The position numbers and the translations under genes were made by a program. The notes beneath the pieces were generated by a model. The model was not told where the DNA came from. It was given only the letters and a program-made list of their open reading frames with translations, and searched no databases. Shown here in pieces: positions 34,977 through 45,604 of a DNA stretch of 64,000 bases; positions within the stretch are counted from its first letter, which is position 1; each line of letters opens with the position of its first letter. Source of the DNA: Mercurialis annua (lineage: Eukaryota; Streptophyta; Magnoliopsida; Malpighiales; Euphorbiaceae); assembly GCF_937616625.2 (NCBI RefSeq), contig NC_065574.1, forward strand, positions 4,836,001-4,900,000. Reading direction: 5' to 3'.

Positions 34977-35222
34977 CAGGGGCGGAACTAGAAAGGGTCG
35001 AAAAGGGTTGGCCAACCCTCCTCACTAGAAAAAATTAAAAAAAAAAATTCTAAGTTTTTTTCCAGTAGGGGCGGTTATAACCGCCCCTACATGTGTTAGG
35101 GGCGGTTTTTTCTTTATTTACAAATCAACAGATTTATACCATATTTATAGCCGTTTGATTTTTTAAATAGCCGAACGTAAAAATTTCGATTCTCCTATAT
35201 TAGAGTCATGGTTCCGCCACTG
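34977..35222. repeat. Small hAT MITE with perfect 8-bp TSD AATCAGAA
   Basis: The element is 246 bp with tips CAGGGGCGGAAC and GTTCCGCCACTG (one mismatch). It is flanked by identical AATCAGAA at 34969-34976 and 35223-35230. At 35065-35090 it contains a perfect 26-bp palindrome with arm GTAGGGGCGGTTA, followed by another AGGGGCGGTT copy. Tips and 8-bp duplication are typical of hAT elements. Confidence 0.92.
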
Positions 35223-35230
35223 AATCAGAA

Positions 35231-35792
35231 TAAATTGTTTTGGGAAAAGAAAATAAATGTGGTCCTTAAAGTTTAATTCACATATAAAATTAAACAACCG
35301 GATATAATTTTGGTCGCTGTTAGTGTCTTATTGCAACCAAATTATTTTTCTTTGCAGAAAGATGAGCGTTTTTCTTGTAGTGGATGTTGTGCAGTCTTGG
35401 ATCCGCTCCTTGCCAAAGTTATAAGTCGAAAAGAAGTTCTTTCATGGTTGAAATACTGCATCGACCACAAGATTATTTTCAAAAAAAATATATCTGTTAT
35501 TAGTTGATGCTTTTCACAAGCCATTGGACTGTTCATCTTTGGTTGCCATTGTTCATTGAGAGACTGAAAAAAATGAGCTATGACTGTTTATTGATAGAGT
35601 CACTGTACTTTCTCAAAATTGCAAAATGGTCACCGAACAATTTTTTGTTCCAAAATGGTCACTGTACTTTGTGATTAGTAACTTCCGGCGATCACCAAAT
35701 GAAATCCGGTGACTTTTGTCCTACGTGGCTTGCCGGAAGCTTACTCACACCTTCCTTTTTGCCATGTCATTGTCGATATCACTCTTATTTTT
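35231..35792. other. Intergenic DNA with a repeat fragment
   Basis: The stretch 35580-35760 contains AAAATGGTCACCGAAC, AAAATGGTCACTGTAC and CTTCCGGCGATC, words typical of a common plant MITE, and abuts the Copia gag fragment. Its ends could not be fixed. Nothing else is recognised. Confidence 0.35.
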
Positions 35793-36649
35793 CTATATCA
35801 TCATATTCTTCCCTAATTTTTTAAACATTTTCCGGCAAAAAGAATAGTTTTTAAACTGGGATTGCACATTCCCAGCTACCACATCATCATCTCCTTGTGT
35901 TGCTGCTTTAGTATAAAAGACAGTAGATTCAATGAGTTTTGAAGAGGAACCAGTAACTTGCCTCTCATGTTGACTGGCTAAAGAGAAAACTTTATTGATG
36001 TTAGGTAGAGGCTCCATGATCAGTATCTGTGATCTGAAGGTAGAGAAATTATCATTTAACCCTTTTAGAAATTTGATGACAGAATCATTATCCTTGTATG
36101 CTTTCATCTTATCAAAAGCTCCGCATTTACACCGTGGATCACAACAACAACTTGGAAAAGGTCTCAAATTCAGTAGTTCATCCCACATTTCCTTGAGATG
36201 AGTAAAATACTCAACCACACTGAGATTGTTCTGTCTGTAATTATTCAATTCTTCTTGAATATCAGATACTCTATAGACATCTCCTTGAGAGAATCTGGAT
36301 TCCAAATCTTTCCAAGCATCAATTGCAGCATCTATCCATTCAATACTCTTGCTTATCAGTGGTGAAACAGAATTTTGAATCCATGACATCACCAAATTGT
36401 TACTTCTTTCCCACATTGGATACAACGGATTATCTTTAGAGGGAACTGTAATTGTTCCATCAATGATCTTCATTTTATTCTTAGCTAACAAAGCTCTTTT
36501 CATCGATTTTGACCATGAATGAAAATTCAGGCCATTAAGAACAGGAGAAACCAGAACTAAAGCTGGATTTCATTTGGATGAATGTAAAATGGAGAAGCAG
36601 GATTCTCTTCTTGCCTCCATGGATTTGTTGTAGCAGCAGCAGAATTCAT
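35793..36649 (-). pseudogene. Copia gag (UBN2-type), frameshifted
   Basis: An ATG at 36649 begins a leader (MNSAAATTNP, with PFYIHPNE further on) that hits a stop after about 31 codons. The gag frame resumes one base out of phase, then runs open from LNFHSWSKSMKRALLAKNK to the end of the ORF. A single-base loss near 36570 explains this. Recognisable gag blocks are DPLYPMWERSNNLVMSWIQN-like sequence, EELNNYRQNNLSVVEYF and FLKGLNDNFSTFRSQIL. A cysteine-rich CCCDPRCKCG insert in the middle is usual for this class. The C-terminal zinc knuckle and everything downstream are lost. Confidence 0.85.
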
Positions 36650-36774
36650 CTTATCAAGAAGAACAAGATGATCTAATCTGTATGTGAATCAGAAAGAAAG
36701 AAGAAAAAACTTGTTTGTTTCTCGAGAAACAAACAGAGAATGAGAAAAATAGAACGATAACCGTTTTGATTAAA

Positions 36775-36786
36775 GCTTTGATACCA
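36775..36786 (-). other. Primer binding site, initiator tRNA-Met type
   Basis: TGGTATCAAAGC on the minus strand matches the Copia consensus TGGTATCAGAGC at 11 of 12 positions. It fixes the inner edge of the LTR. Confidence 0.75.
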
Positions 36787-36789
36787 TTT

Positions 36790-36959
36790 CAGCTTTGTAA
36801 TCTAAAGCAGAATAATTTTCTCATTAGATTGAAAAAGAAACCTTCAGCTACCTTTTATAGTGAGCTGATTACAACAAACTAATAACTAACTTTGCACACT
36901 TGGCAATCTCTAATTGGTCTAACTAACTAACTAATCAGCTACAATTACATGGATTAACA
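36790..36959 (-). repeat. Copia LTR (putative limits)
   Basis: The minus-strand sequence starts TGTTAATCCATG, contains TATAAAAGG (36851-36859) and ends just before the primer binding site. The 5' limit is a guess based on the TG start; the repeat-bearing stretch up to about 37020 might also belong to it. Confidence 0.5.
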
Positions 36960-37052
36960 CTAACTAGAGAAAACACAATGAGCATGCTTGACTTGCTGCA
37001 GAAGCTAAAGAGAGAAACACACACACACGAACTGTGTTGCATCACCAGGCAT

Positions 37053-37102
37053 CAATGCTGAGCTGTTGCTGAGCTGTCAATGCTGAGCTGTTGCTGAGCT
37101 GT
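37053..37102. repeat. 25-bp unit repeated twice in tandem
   Basis: The unit CAATGCTGAGCTGTTGCTGA plus GCTGT occurs at 37053-37077 and again exactly at 37078-37102. It lies at the junction between the LINE and Copia fragments. Confidence 0.9.
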
Positions 37103-37872
37103 CTGTGTGCAGAGAAATAATCTGCTGATAAGAAACCATTAATCCAATAACCTTTATAATCTTGCAATACTGCTGCCATACCAGAAAAATACTCCCGTTT
37201 GATAAAGCTCGCGTCAACTTGAGTTTTAAGCCACCATACTCTGGTTTTTTCCACACCATGTCTCCTCCTTTAATAGTTGTATTCCAATTAGATAATGCAG
37301 AAATTTTTTTGCATCAGCTGCCATTGATGCAAAACCTGTCCAGCCTTATTTAGAACACACTTGGCATTAGTGATCCTCTGGTTCCATAAAGCATCATTCC
37401 TTGCTTTCCAAAGGCACCAACAGACCATAAGCCACTTTTCCCATAAAGACTTATCTCGTCGTCTCTCCAAAACTTCCAGGACCTGCATAATATAGTTGCA
37501 GTCTGCAAATAAGTGTGATAATCCCAACATTTTCTTGCCAAAGAGCACTCAAATAAAACATGCATATATAATTGACTCATGACTCTCTAAGCAAATATGA
37601 CACTGGTTCACTACATCCACATGACGCACGATTAAATTATCTAACCAGTTTTTAAAAACTCTCCACATGAACAATTTGCATTTTGAAGGAACTTTAAGAT
37701 TCCAGAGCAATTATTATTTGCTTGAATGTTATCATTATAATCTGGTAATTGACAACGATAAGCACTCTTAACTTTTAATTCTGGATCCCAAATCAACTTA
37801 TTATCTCTATTTATCTGATCCAAACGAACACAGTAAATGAGTTCCTGGTCTCTCGCATTGAACAGATCCCTT

Positions 37873-38082
37873 GAGAGATTCTTAGGTAGACTCAGTGTAC
37901 CACGTCATTCGTAGACTAACCTATCATATTATGACACGTCATTAAAATAATGGCACTATCGTAATATTGTAAATAAGTAATAAACAATATTACGATAGTG
38001 CCATTATTTTAATGACGTGTCATAATATGATAGGTTTAGTCTACGGATGACGTGGTGGACTGAGTCTACCTAAGAATTTCTC
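37873..38082. repeat. Mutator-type palindromic MITE, 10-bp TSD CAGATCCCTT
   Basis: The element is 210 bp and almost a complete palindrome. Tips are GAGAGATTCTTAGGTAGACT and, inverted, GAGAAATTCTTAGGTAGACT. The arms meet near AATATTG...CAATATT around 37955-37995. CAGATCCCTT flanks both sides (37863-37872 and 38083-38092). It is inserted in the coding part of a LINE fragment. A degenerate relative is at 15774-15920. Duplication length and long TIRs fit the Mutator superfamily. Confidence 0.95.
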
Positions 38083-38150
38083 CAGATCCCTTAAAACATC
38101 TTTGTCCCATTCTACAACTCCATTTGTTTCTAACATTAATGAGCTAACTG

Positions 38151-39137
38151 TTTAATCTTAATAGGAATAATCAAGTACATAAAGTTAGATTCTAATAAAA
38201 ATATACAAATAAAAATTTAATTCAATAAAAAAAGTTACATTATTATTGTCACATAAACGATTTCACAATTAATTAATATTTAATGTATATGATATAAATT
38301 ATTAGTACATAATAAATAAAATTAAAATATTGCAAACCAAAAATTGAATTATTATTAAATTAGTAACGGGTCATATATATATAATTAATAAAAACTAATA
38401 ATAATTGAATTAATATATAATACATACAACGAGTTATATAAATATCGTTCACCCTACCTACAATGAATTAGCAATCTCATAGAGATGCACCCTATAAATA
38501 ATAGAACAAACTAGTACTATAAATAAATAATTATAAATTGAAAAAAAAACAATATATAATAAATATTAAATTAAAATGGAGATCAAAGCTGTATTTTTAC
38601 TGTCTCGCCATAAAATAAGCAAAAATTAATCAAAGATATATAATATTATAATCAAAATAGTTCTAAAATTTATATTTTATAATGTAAAAAACATATATCA
38701 AAAAAACAATAAGTCAAATACAAATGCTTTAATATTAAATAAATTTAAAATTTCAGTTTTGTTTTGTAAGTAAAAAATAAATGAAAATAAAATTGAAAAG
38801 AAAAGGTAAACACCGTCGTAATATAAAATAGTTTTGAGGTATATATATAATAATGTACATAAAACGAGCATGAAATAAACTAGAAAATATAATAAAAATA
38901 AACAATGTGTGCAGTGTAAATATATTTTTATATATTATTCAAATAATTAAAAATAAACAAAAATAATTTAAAAAAATTCCATTCGTTTACAGTGTACATA
39001 ATCGTCAATTGTTAGACAACACAATATTTTATTATATTAATAAAGATATTCTATATGAATGAAAAATAAACATAAAAATGATAATAAACATGAAGTAAAT
39101 ATTATATAAATAAATATATCATAGAAGAAAATAAATA

Positions 39138-39173
<36 letters not shown>

Positions 39174-40404
39174 ATAATAATATTATATAAATATTAAAAA
39201 TTATCGAATAGGAAAAATCATCTCATTCAAATTAATGGAACTAACATTATGTATACAAAGTGAATAAAAACAAATAAAAACATATGTTAAAAAATGAAAA
39301 ATAAAAATTATATAAATAAAAAATAAATATTAAAAAGAAAACGGGAATTACAGCTATATCATTATCATCTCACCATTTTAAGCAGCAAAAGTACCGAACG
39401 ACTTCCGTATTTTTAGCTAATACACATGCACGGTTTCTGATAGTTTTGTAATTATTTTTAATAAAATATGGTAGATTTATAATAGATTTTTTTTCAAATA
39501 TATTCATTTTTCTGGTATTTTTTTAAAAATCATAAGATAAAATCCTTGGTAGCAGGTTGACCGGGTTTTATACAAGGCCCATGTAATTACGCAAGTGAAG
39601 TAAATGACCGTTGGATTTGAACTGGGAATTTGATTTCAGTTTGTTGGACACACCAAAAAGAAAGCAGTAAAACGCAGCGTTTTTACCAGTTGATTTCTTC
39701 TAGCTTGCTGCAAATGGTTCAAAAAGCGCGCTCAAAACCATCAAAAGCCATTTTTGTTCAATTTTAGGAGACTCTACAAAACAATAACGGACATCGAAAT
39801 GAAACTTTTCCCCCTAGCTATGCCACATCAAGATAACAGTTCCGCCGTTATCTGTAACGATTTCTAGCTTCATACGCCTTTAAGTATGTGAAACTAGAAC
39901 TTGAATTTACGGACTGATTTGCATATCTGAAAGGAAATTGGAGCATGTAACAAAGAAGCAACTTGGGCATTGAAACATTGGCATGTTGGAACTGGTCAAC
40001 ATGGAGCTTCCGAACGATAAAGTATTGGTGTCTAACTTCTTATGGATGTTTAGCACCCTTGTTTTGATCTCTTATGTTTATCTGCTTACACAATCTGTTA
40101 CCTGAGTTTCTGTATATGGAGGTTAACGTTGGTTAAAAATGATGTACATTTTAAATCATTTTTTGGGCACACTGGAAAATATACATTTGAAACATGAATG
40201 TAGAACGGAATGTGGAGGAATTAAAGAAAAACAGCAATACTGATGTGTAATGCTGCTCCATTATGTGATTGGGCCCTCCTAATACCTAATCAAAACTCTC
40301 ATAATTATGCAGAAACAAGATGAGTCTCTTCTGTGGTATGTCTGGATGTGAAATATTTTCTTTTGTGTTTCATCTTACCCTTTCATGATATGCTCTTTTT
40401 GTTG
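38151..40404. other. Very AT-rich intergenic DNA
   Basis: No gene recognised. An (AT)n run is at 39142-39170. From about 39560 the base composition becomes more complex and may include further decayed parts of the NUP107 pseudogene, but I could not match any block. Confidence 0.45.
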
Positions 40405-43400
40405 TTGCCATGGAAAGCTGCAACTTTGTGTCCTTAAGGAGGATGGGACCTAGCTCATTATGTGTAAGCCCTGATGAAAAATAGGAAGAATAGAACCCTT
40501 CAGGCGAATGATTATGATTTCATTGTATTATTGGTGTTCTAATGATTATGTATGTTGTACCAGGGTTCTGTCAAGGTCTTTGGAAATCAAAGTGGAAAAT
40601 ATGATAAGTCATCATCAGAGGCTAATCAGCACCGTTTACAGTGCATTCAAAAGCAACGGTGATCCGATGGCTCTTCTTTACACCAACTTTCACAGTTAAC
40701 AATGTTAAGGATGTTAGTTTCAAGATTCTTTGGGGGGCATTGATGCACAGGTAATTGATTTTGGAGGAGAAAATAAGAGTTATTTACAAACAATTAATGT
40801 TACCTCAAACCGTATATTTATTTTTATTTGCTATTAATGAGGATCTATGAAGCACTTGTAAGTTTCCGAAATGTTTCAGAAACTGAATTCATGGGAAATG
40901 AAGCTTGATGTTTTAGGCTGTGTCTATAATTAATAATAATAGAAAGAAACATGTTTAGTTCAAAAGAAAAAACTGAACTTAATTATACATACCTAAATCT
41001 CGAATAAAAAATAAAAGCTTAGCAATATTATCTTTATATTCATTATATTTATAAATAGCTCTTTTTTTGTCATTTGTGCATTTTTCTCATATTTCAGTTT
41101 CCTATATTTTTTAAAACTGTTGTTTCCCGTGTCTATTTTCATATCTATGCTACATTAACTGACTGTGATCATGGCTTTGAACTTTTTGATGTGGACTTGT
41201 GATTTCTTTTACTATGTTGTTTTGGGTAATATGATAAATAAGCGTTGTAAAATTATTCAGCTGTGGGTGCCCAAGACTCCTCGTTTTATGAAGCTTGAGT
41301 GAGAGCAATGTTTTGCACAGCCTTCTTGCTGTTTTTATGCTGTCGATTTTTCAGTGACTCAAACCCGTGGCCTCTTAGTCAAATAGGGGCAACATACTGT
41401 TGGCTGAGGCTTGTGCTTGAGATGAAATTGGAGGCTTTTGGTTCTTCATACACGCTCTTTCTATTTGCGCCTATGCATATTTCTTGTGTAGCTAATATTA
41501 TTGATCCCTCTTTGCCTTTTGTGGCCCTTTTGTACTATTTCTATTTTTTGTTCTGAAATGAAATGTTTTTTCTTTCAATTGCAACTTACTTTTCAGAGAA
41601 TTTGCTCTGATATCTATGTGGAGAGTGCCAGCATTGCCTATATGGAAAATGCAGCTTTCAGATACACCTTATACTCTTCAAGATTATGTTTCTGGGAATC
41701 TTGGAGAATTCAAGACAGGGTATGTAGCTTGTTAATTTCTCCATGTTGTGATTGTTAGTGATATGCACTAGGTCAATCATGTTTGACCATGTTTTGACTT
41801 TATCATTTTATTATTTATTGATTGGCAGTTTTTATCATTTTATATTAATGATTAAAATACTTGAATGGTTAATTCTTTCTAAGGTCATCGAGTATGTGAC
41901 TTGATAGTAGAACCCTTAGGTTTAATAAAAGAATTATATACCATCTATCCCTAGTCTTAATAGAACATTGAGACTAGTATGATGTTGACTGATGATTATG
42001 TTTTACTAATCATGTATATGAGATATTAAGTCAAATCATAGGTGCTATTTGAGAAATAAGGCACTGGATGACCCACTGTGAGAATACTACATAGATCACT
42101 GTCATAAGTAATTCTCATTACAGTTCTATTAGTATAATCCTTTGACCTTGAAATCATCATGGATTTCTACATAGCTATTTCATATTTTGATACAGTCTTA
42201 CATTATCTTTAACAGGATAATGGAATAGATTGTCATTGGATATGAAAGTAACTATGTGAGAAATGTGAGTGACTGAGAAGGAATTTGTCCCTCATTTATT
42301 TGAGTAAGATATCTATGGGCCCCTTGAAGAAGATAGACTGAAGTAAATGCATGGCCATGCTAATTGATAAGAAGTTATCATTTTCAGTCTACTTAGAGTC
42401 AAGAACTAATGATTGAATGTTATAAGGATGACATAACTATGCCTTATATTCAATCTGGATATCGAGAGACAAAGGGATTAAAATATTATTGTAAATGGTT
42501 AAATCGGATTATCGATATTCATATAACTTGGGTAGTCATAATGTCTTGCTAGAGGCCACTTATGACTTGTGGGCTGAAATAGGGATTTCGAGCCTACTGC
42601 CAACGTTATATGAACCTACAGGGTCGCACACTAAGAACAGGCCCAAAACAGTTATGGGTTGTACAAGCCCAATGTGATTAAGTGATTAATTATATATATA
42701 TATATAATTCGTAATATATATATATTAATATATATATTAATTCGAAATTTAAGGATAAGTGTTTTCCTTAATTTATTATTTTTGGAAGATAATAAATATA
42801 GTAATTAATATATATGGATAATTATCAAAAAGGAGTTTTTGATAAACATAAACTTGTAGAATTGCAATGAGATTGAAATTCGAATTTGTCTCAAACCCTA
42901 GTGTTATTTATCACTATAAATACTCATTAAGCAGTTGGTTTGAGAATCACGAAATTCATTATTCACTAAATCACTAAAATTCGAAATTGCTTGTGAAGCA
43001 ATAGTGCTAGCACACAAGCACTAGTTTTGGCTAAGGTCTGTTCGTGTGGATACTCGTAGAGGACGCGTTCTTTTGGAGGTGTTTCTGATCCGAGGCCAGG
43101 TATCACCAAAGTGAACCACCTCCTTCCTTCCTACATTGCTGTTGAATTCGACATACAAGTAAGTAATTGTTCTGTTTAATTCGAATTACATGGATCTTGG
43201 TTTGGGTTTTTAGATAAATTTTTGAAATTCCGCTGCGTTATGAACCAATAAAACCCAACAGTTCTATCGACTCTCTCTCTCTCTCTTTTGTATCGACATT
43301 TACATCTCCATTGTAATACTCTTGTGTTGATTATAGCGAATACTATTCCTGTGATGCAGCATACCACAACTGGCTTAGGGTTGATTCGGAGAACACAGAG

Positions 43401-43790
43401 GTTCCGATCCATGACAGCACCCAAGGAGACATTGAGATCATCTTTATCATTGTTATTAAGTAAGTGAATATGGCTATCTTGACCATTTTTTAGTAGTTAA
43501 TGATTATCTATGTCGTTCTGACATCTTTGCTTAACATTACAGGGAAAGACCATGACTTCTGTTGTAGATCACATGTATGAATCAGCAGCACCTTTATTTC
43601 TTGAGCTGCATGCTACGGCTATGCTCTCTGCCTGCCTTCGGGTGAATGTATGCGTCCAGATGCTACCATTCATACTGCATTAGTGAGTGCTCTTTAATCT
43701 TCAGCAAGCCAGAAAAGCGTTTTCCACCGCCACTTGATTGCTGATAAATCTCAACTAAACTCATTCAAAAACAAATGATGAGTTAGTCAT
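40405..43790 (+). pseudogene. NUP107 (nuclear pore complex) pseudogene
   Basis: Scattered exons of the plant outer-ring nucleoporin NUP107 lie in the right order with losses. 40411-40470 reads PWKAATLCP then a stop. 40562-40752 reads RVLSRSLEIKVE, KYDKSSSEANQHRLQCIQK and, after a frame change, VNNVKDVSFKIL. 41598-41720 reads EFALISMWRVPALP then LQDYVSGNLGEF with an internal deletion. 43331-43436 reads EYYSCDAAYHNWLRVD. 43550-43740 reads VDHMYESAAPLFLELHATAM, then, frame-shifted, CLPSGECMRPDATIHTALVS. Splice-like borders (CAG before, GT after) survive, so this is a decayed genomic copy, not a retrocopy. Identity rests on recalled family motifs, which agree over several blocks. Confidence 0.85.
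41753..43260 (+). mobile_element. Probable solo LTR inside the NUP107 pseudogene
   Basis: The sequence starts TGTTAGTGATATGCACTAGG and ends ATAAAACCCAACA, giving TG...CA termini. It holds a TATAAATA box near 42916 followed by AATCACGAAATTCATTATTC and GAGGCCAGGTATCACC, which resemble plant LTRs. No primer binding site or internal domain follows. It splits the pseudogene between the EF and EYYSCD exons, probably in an intron. The 5-bp flanks (GTGAT and GTTCT) do not match, so limits or history are uncertain. A (TA)n tract is at 42690-42735. Confidence 0.6.
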
Positions 43791-44330
43791 GGATGTCTTA
43801 TTTATGAATTCAGTTTATATATTCTTAGAGATCGTTCCTTGCAGGGTGAGGTGCGAGCATTTAGATTATCTTCGTGTTAAACTGTGTGAAACTTGTAAAA
43901 AGTATTATTTCATCTGTAGTTTTGGCTCAATTTTATTGGTTACTTTGGATGGTTGAGTATGTATAATGCAAATGAAATTTATAATTTATTTTATGTATGT
44001 TTTTGTAAATGATGATTTACTTAAGAGATCATCAATAACTTGCGTTTTGTTGGTAATGCTACATTAGAAAAAGAACTTAATTTTTTCCATTTGCTATTGT
44101 AATGGGGAAAGAGCTGCAGGTAAGAGTTAAAAGGATATTCAATTCAAAAGCTAATTACAATTACATAAGAGATCTTAAAGGTATTAAGATTAAACCACCC
44201 TCCACGATTAATATGTAATATTTGGTTGATACCAAGCTAAAAGAAATAAGGGTGAAGAAGTAGAAACCTACAAAATGAATGAGAGTGACCTATTATTTTG
44301 GGGGCAAAAATGAAAATAAATCTGTGATTA
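43791..44330. other. Intergenic DNA
   Basis: AT-rich sequence after the NUP107 relic; nothing further recognised. Confidence 0.4.
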
Positions 44331-44340
44331 AAAGGAATAA

Positions 44341-44532
44341 CCTTTTTTTTTCTGGTAAGCTCATCCGGTTTTCATGGCTTCACCCTGACTAATCCGGATC
44401 CGACCCGCGTCGCGCACCTGGCATGATGGGTGAGTCTTCCAGTGGGGATTTTCTGCATTCACAAGATTCAAAACCGAGACCTTACTTAAGCGATACCAAG
44501 CCGCTTACCACTTGGACCAACCGCCATTGGTG
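44341..44532 (-). mobile_element. tRNA-derived SINE with 10-bp TSD AAAGGAATAA
   Basis: On the minus strand the head reads GGCGGTTGGTCCAAGTGGTA (A box, tRNA-Ser-like) and later GGTCTCGGTTTTGAATCTTG (B box). The body continues to AAAACCGGATGAGCTTACC and an A-rich tail. Identical AAAGGAATAA flanks the element at 44331-44340 and 44533-44542. It is 192 bp. All landmarks of a plant SINE are present: pol III boxes, tail and flanking duplication. Confidence 0.92.
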
Positions 44533-44542
44533 AAAGGAATAA

Positions 44543-45172
44543 TCTTTATCTTCCCTTTTTATAGTAAATTTTTTAAATTATCCATAGTTTAACCAATTAC
44601 TCATTTAATACATTTTTCAATATATTCTATGAATTGGCCACGTGTACTAGTATTAATTTGTTGCCTACCTTTTTCTTTACTAAAATAAAGAGCTTGGAAA
44701 ACAAAAGTCATTTCAATTGATAATGATTTGATTTCTTACTATCTTGAATTTCAATCTCTAAATTATAATAATCATATTCTCTTTACGGAACTCAAGTTGA
44801 GCTTCAGCTCGAAGTTTTTATAACTCAGTGAAGTTCAAATTTCAAAATTTAATCTCGGTCGAACTCGATCAAATACAACACACTCGAGATCAACCTTAAA
44901 AATTTAAGCGCATTCAAAATCGAGGTCGATTTTCTACAACACATTCGAGTTTGAATTTAGTTTAACACGGACTCGGTTCGACTCGTTTACACCCAACCCA
45001 TAATTATTGCAATGACTTTGTTTATTTACACGTTAAAGTAAACGGCCTGTTATATCATCCATTTTTTGTACCCTAAAATCCCTTAGTACACCTGTCCCGA
45101 AAACCACTCACTTTCTTACTTTCTTTCTTCGTCTCCCTAAAACCCTAACTTTATTTTTACAGCTCGTTGAAA
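44543..45172. other. Upstream part of duplicated unit A
   Basis: This stretch aligns by eye with 46110-46716: shared words are TTAATTATCCATAG-like sequence, GGCCACGT, AATTTAATCTCG and AAATACAACACA(C/T)TCGAG. It forms the 5' half of a tandem duplication whose 3' half is the protease-like fragment. It contains no coding sequence. Confidence 0.6.
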
Positions 45173-45600
45173 ATGTCTGCAACTGCAAGACCTTCTGATC
45201 TACCTGAAGGCGCTCCTATTTCAAAGACCGGAGCACTTACTTCGCATCTCCAATTCGATTTCAACAAAAATGTATGTGTTTATAAGCTATTTAATATGTG
45301 TACAAAGTGAGTTCTGATAAAACAAAAAAAATGTTGTTTTACAGAAAGATTATATTAGTCTGTGTTCAATAAACTTAGAATAAAGTCGATTTCTTTTACA
45401 GTTATATGTTGGGCCATCGCATTGTCAGCCATGGTGGAAGCGTGGGTGAATATTCATAATTCTTCAAGGGGGTATCATTTGTGAGTTTGTCTTCTCAAAT
45501 ACTAATTAACGTTTTTGGTGCAAAAGATGGGTCTCTTTCTAATATTAAGAAAGTAATTCCATGGTTGCGGAATATTGAATTATGCATAGAAGCTAAGTGT
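45173..45600 (+). pseudogene. Papain-like (C1A) protease pseudogene, copy A
   Basis: Exon 1 starts at the ATG at 45173 (MSATARPSDLPEGAPISKTG, about 33 codons) and ends at a GTATGTG donor. After an intron of about 130 bp, exon 2 reads ICWAIALSAMVEAWVN, a CWAF-like catalytic cysteine block. After a one-base frame change it reads FVSLSSQILINVFGAKDGSL, resembling the LSxQxLVDC block. The copy stops at about 45600, where a GC-rich repeat element begins. C1A identity is inferred from block order over three copies and is not certain. Confidence 0.55.
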
Positions 45601-45604
45601 TTGT

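Larger units (their letters stand above)
35793..36959 (-). mobile_element. Ty1/Copia retrotransposon 5' fragment (LTR, PBS, gag)
   Basis: On the minus strand this reads LTR (about 36959-36790), primer binding site, leader and gag, then breaks off at 35793 before protease. It abuts the LINE fragment at 37030-38150. No second LTR or pol region is seen, so the element is a truncated 5' piece. Confidence 0.8.
37030..38150 (-). mobile_element. LINE 3' fragment (zf-RVT to RNase H), split by a MITE
   Basis: On the minus strand the RT C-terminal region (VVEWDKDVLRDLFNARDQEL, then NRDNKLIWDPELKVKSAY) is followed by the zf-RVT-type region (HVLFECSLARKCW, MVCWCLWKARNDALWNQR) and the start of RNase H (KTQVDASFIKREYFSGMAAV). 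Several frame changes separate the pieces. A MITE (37873-38082) interrupts the DVLRDL/FNARD reading, and removing it with one copy of its 10-bp duplication restores a continuous frame. The 5' part and the 3' end are missing. Confidence 0.88.
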
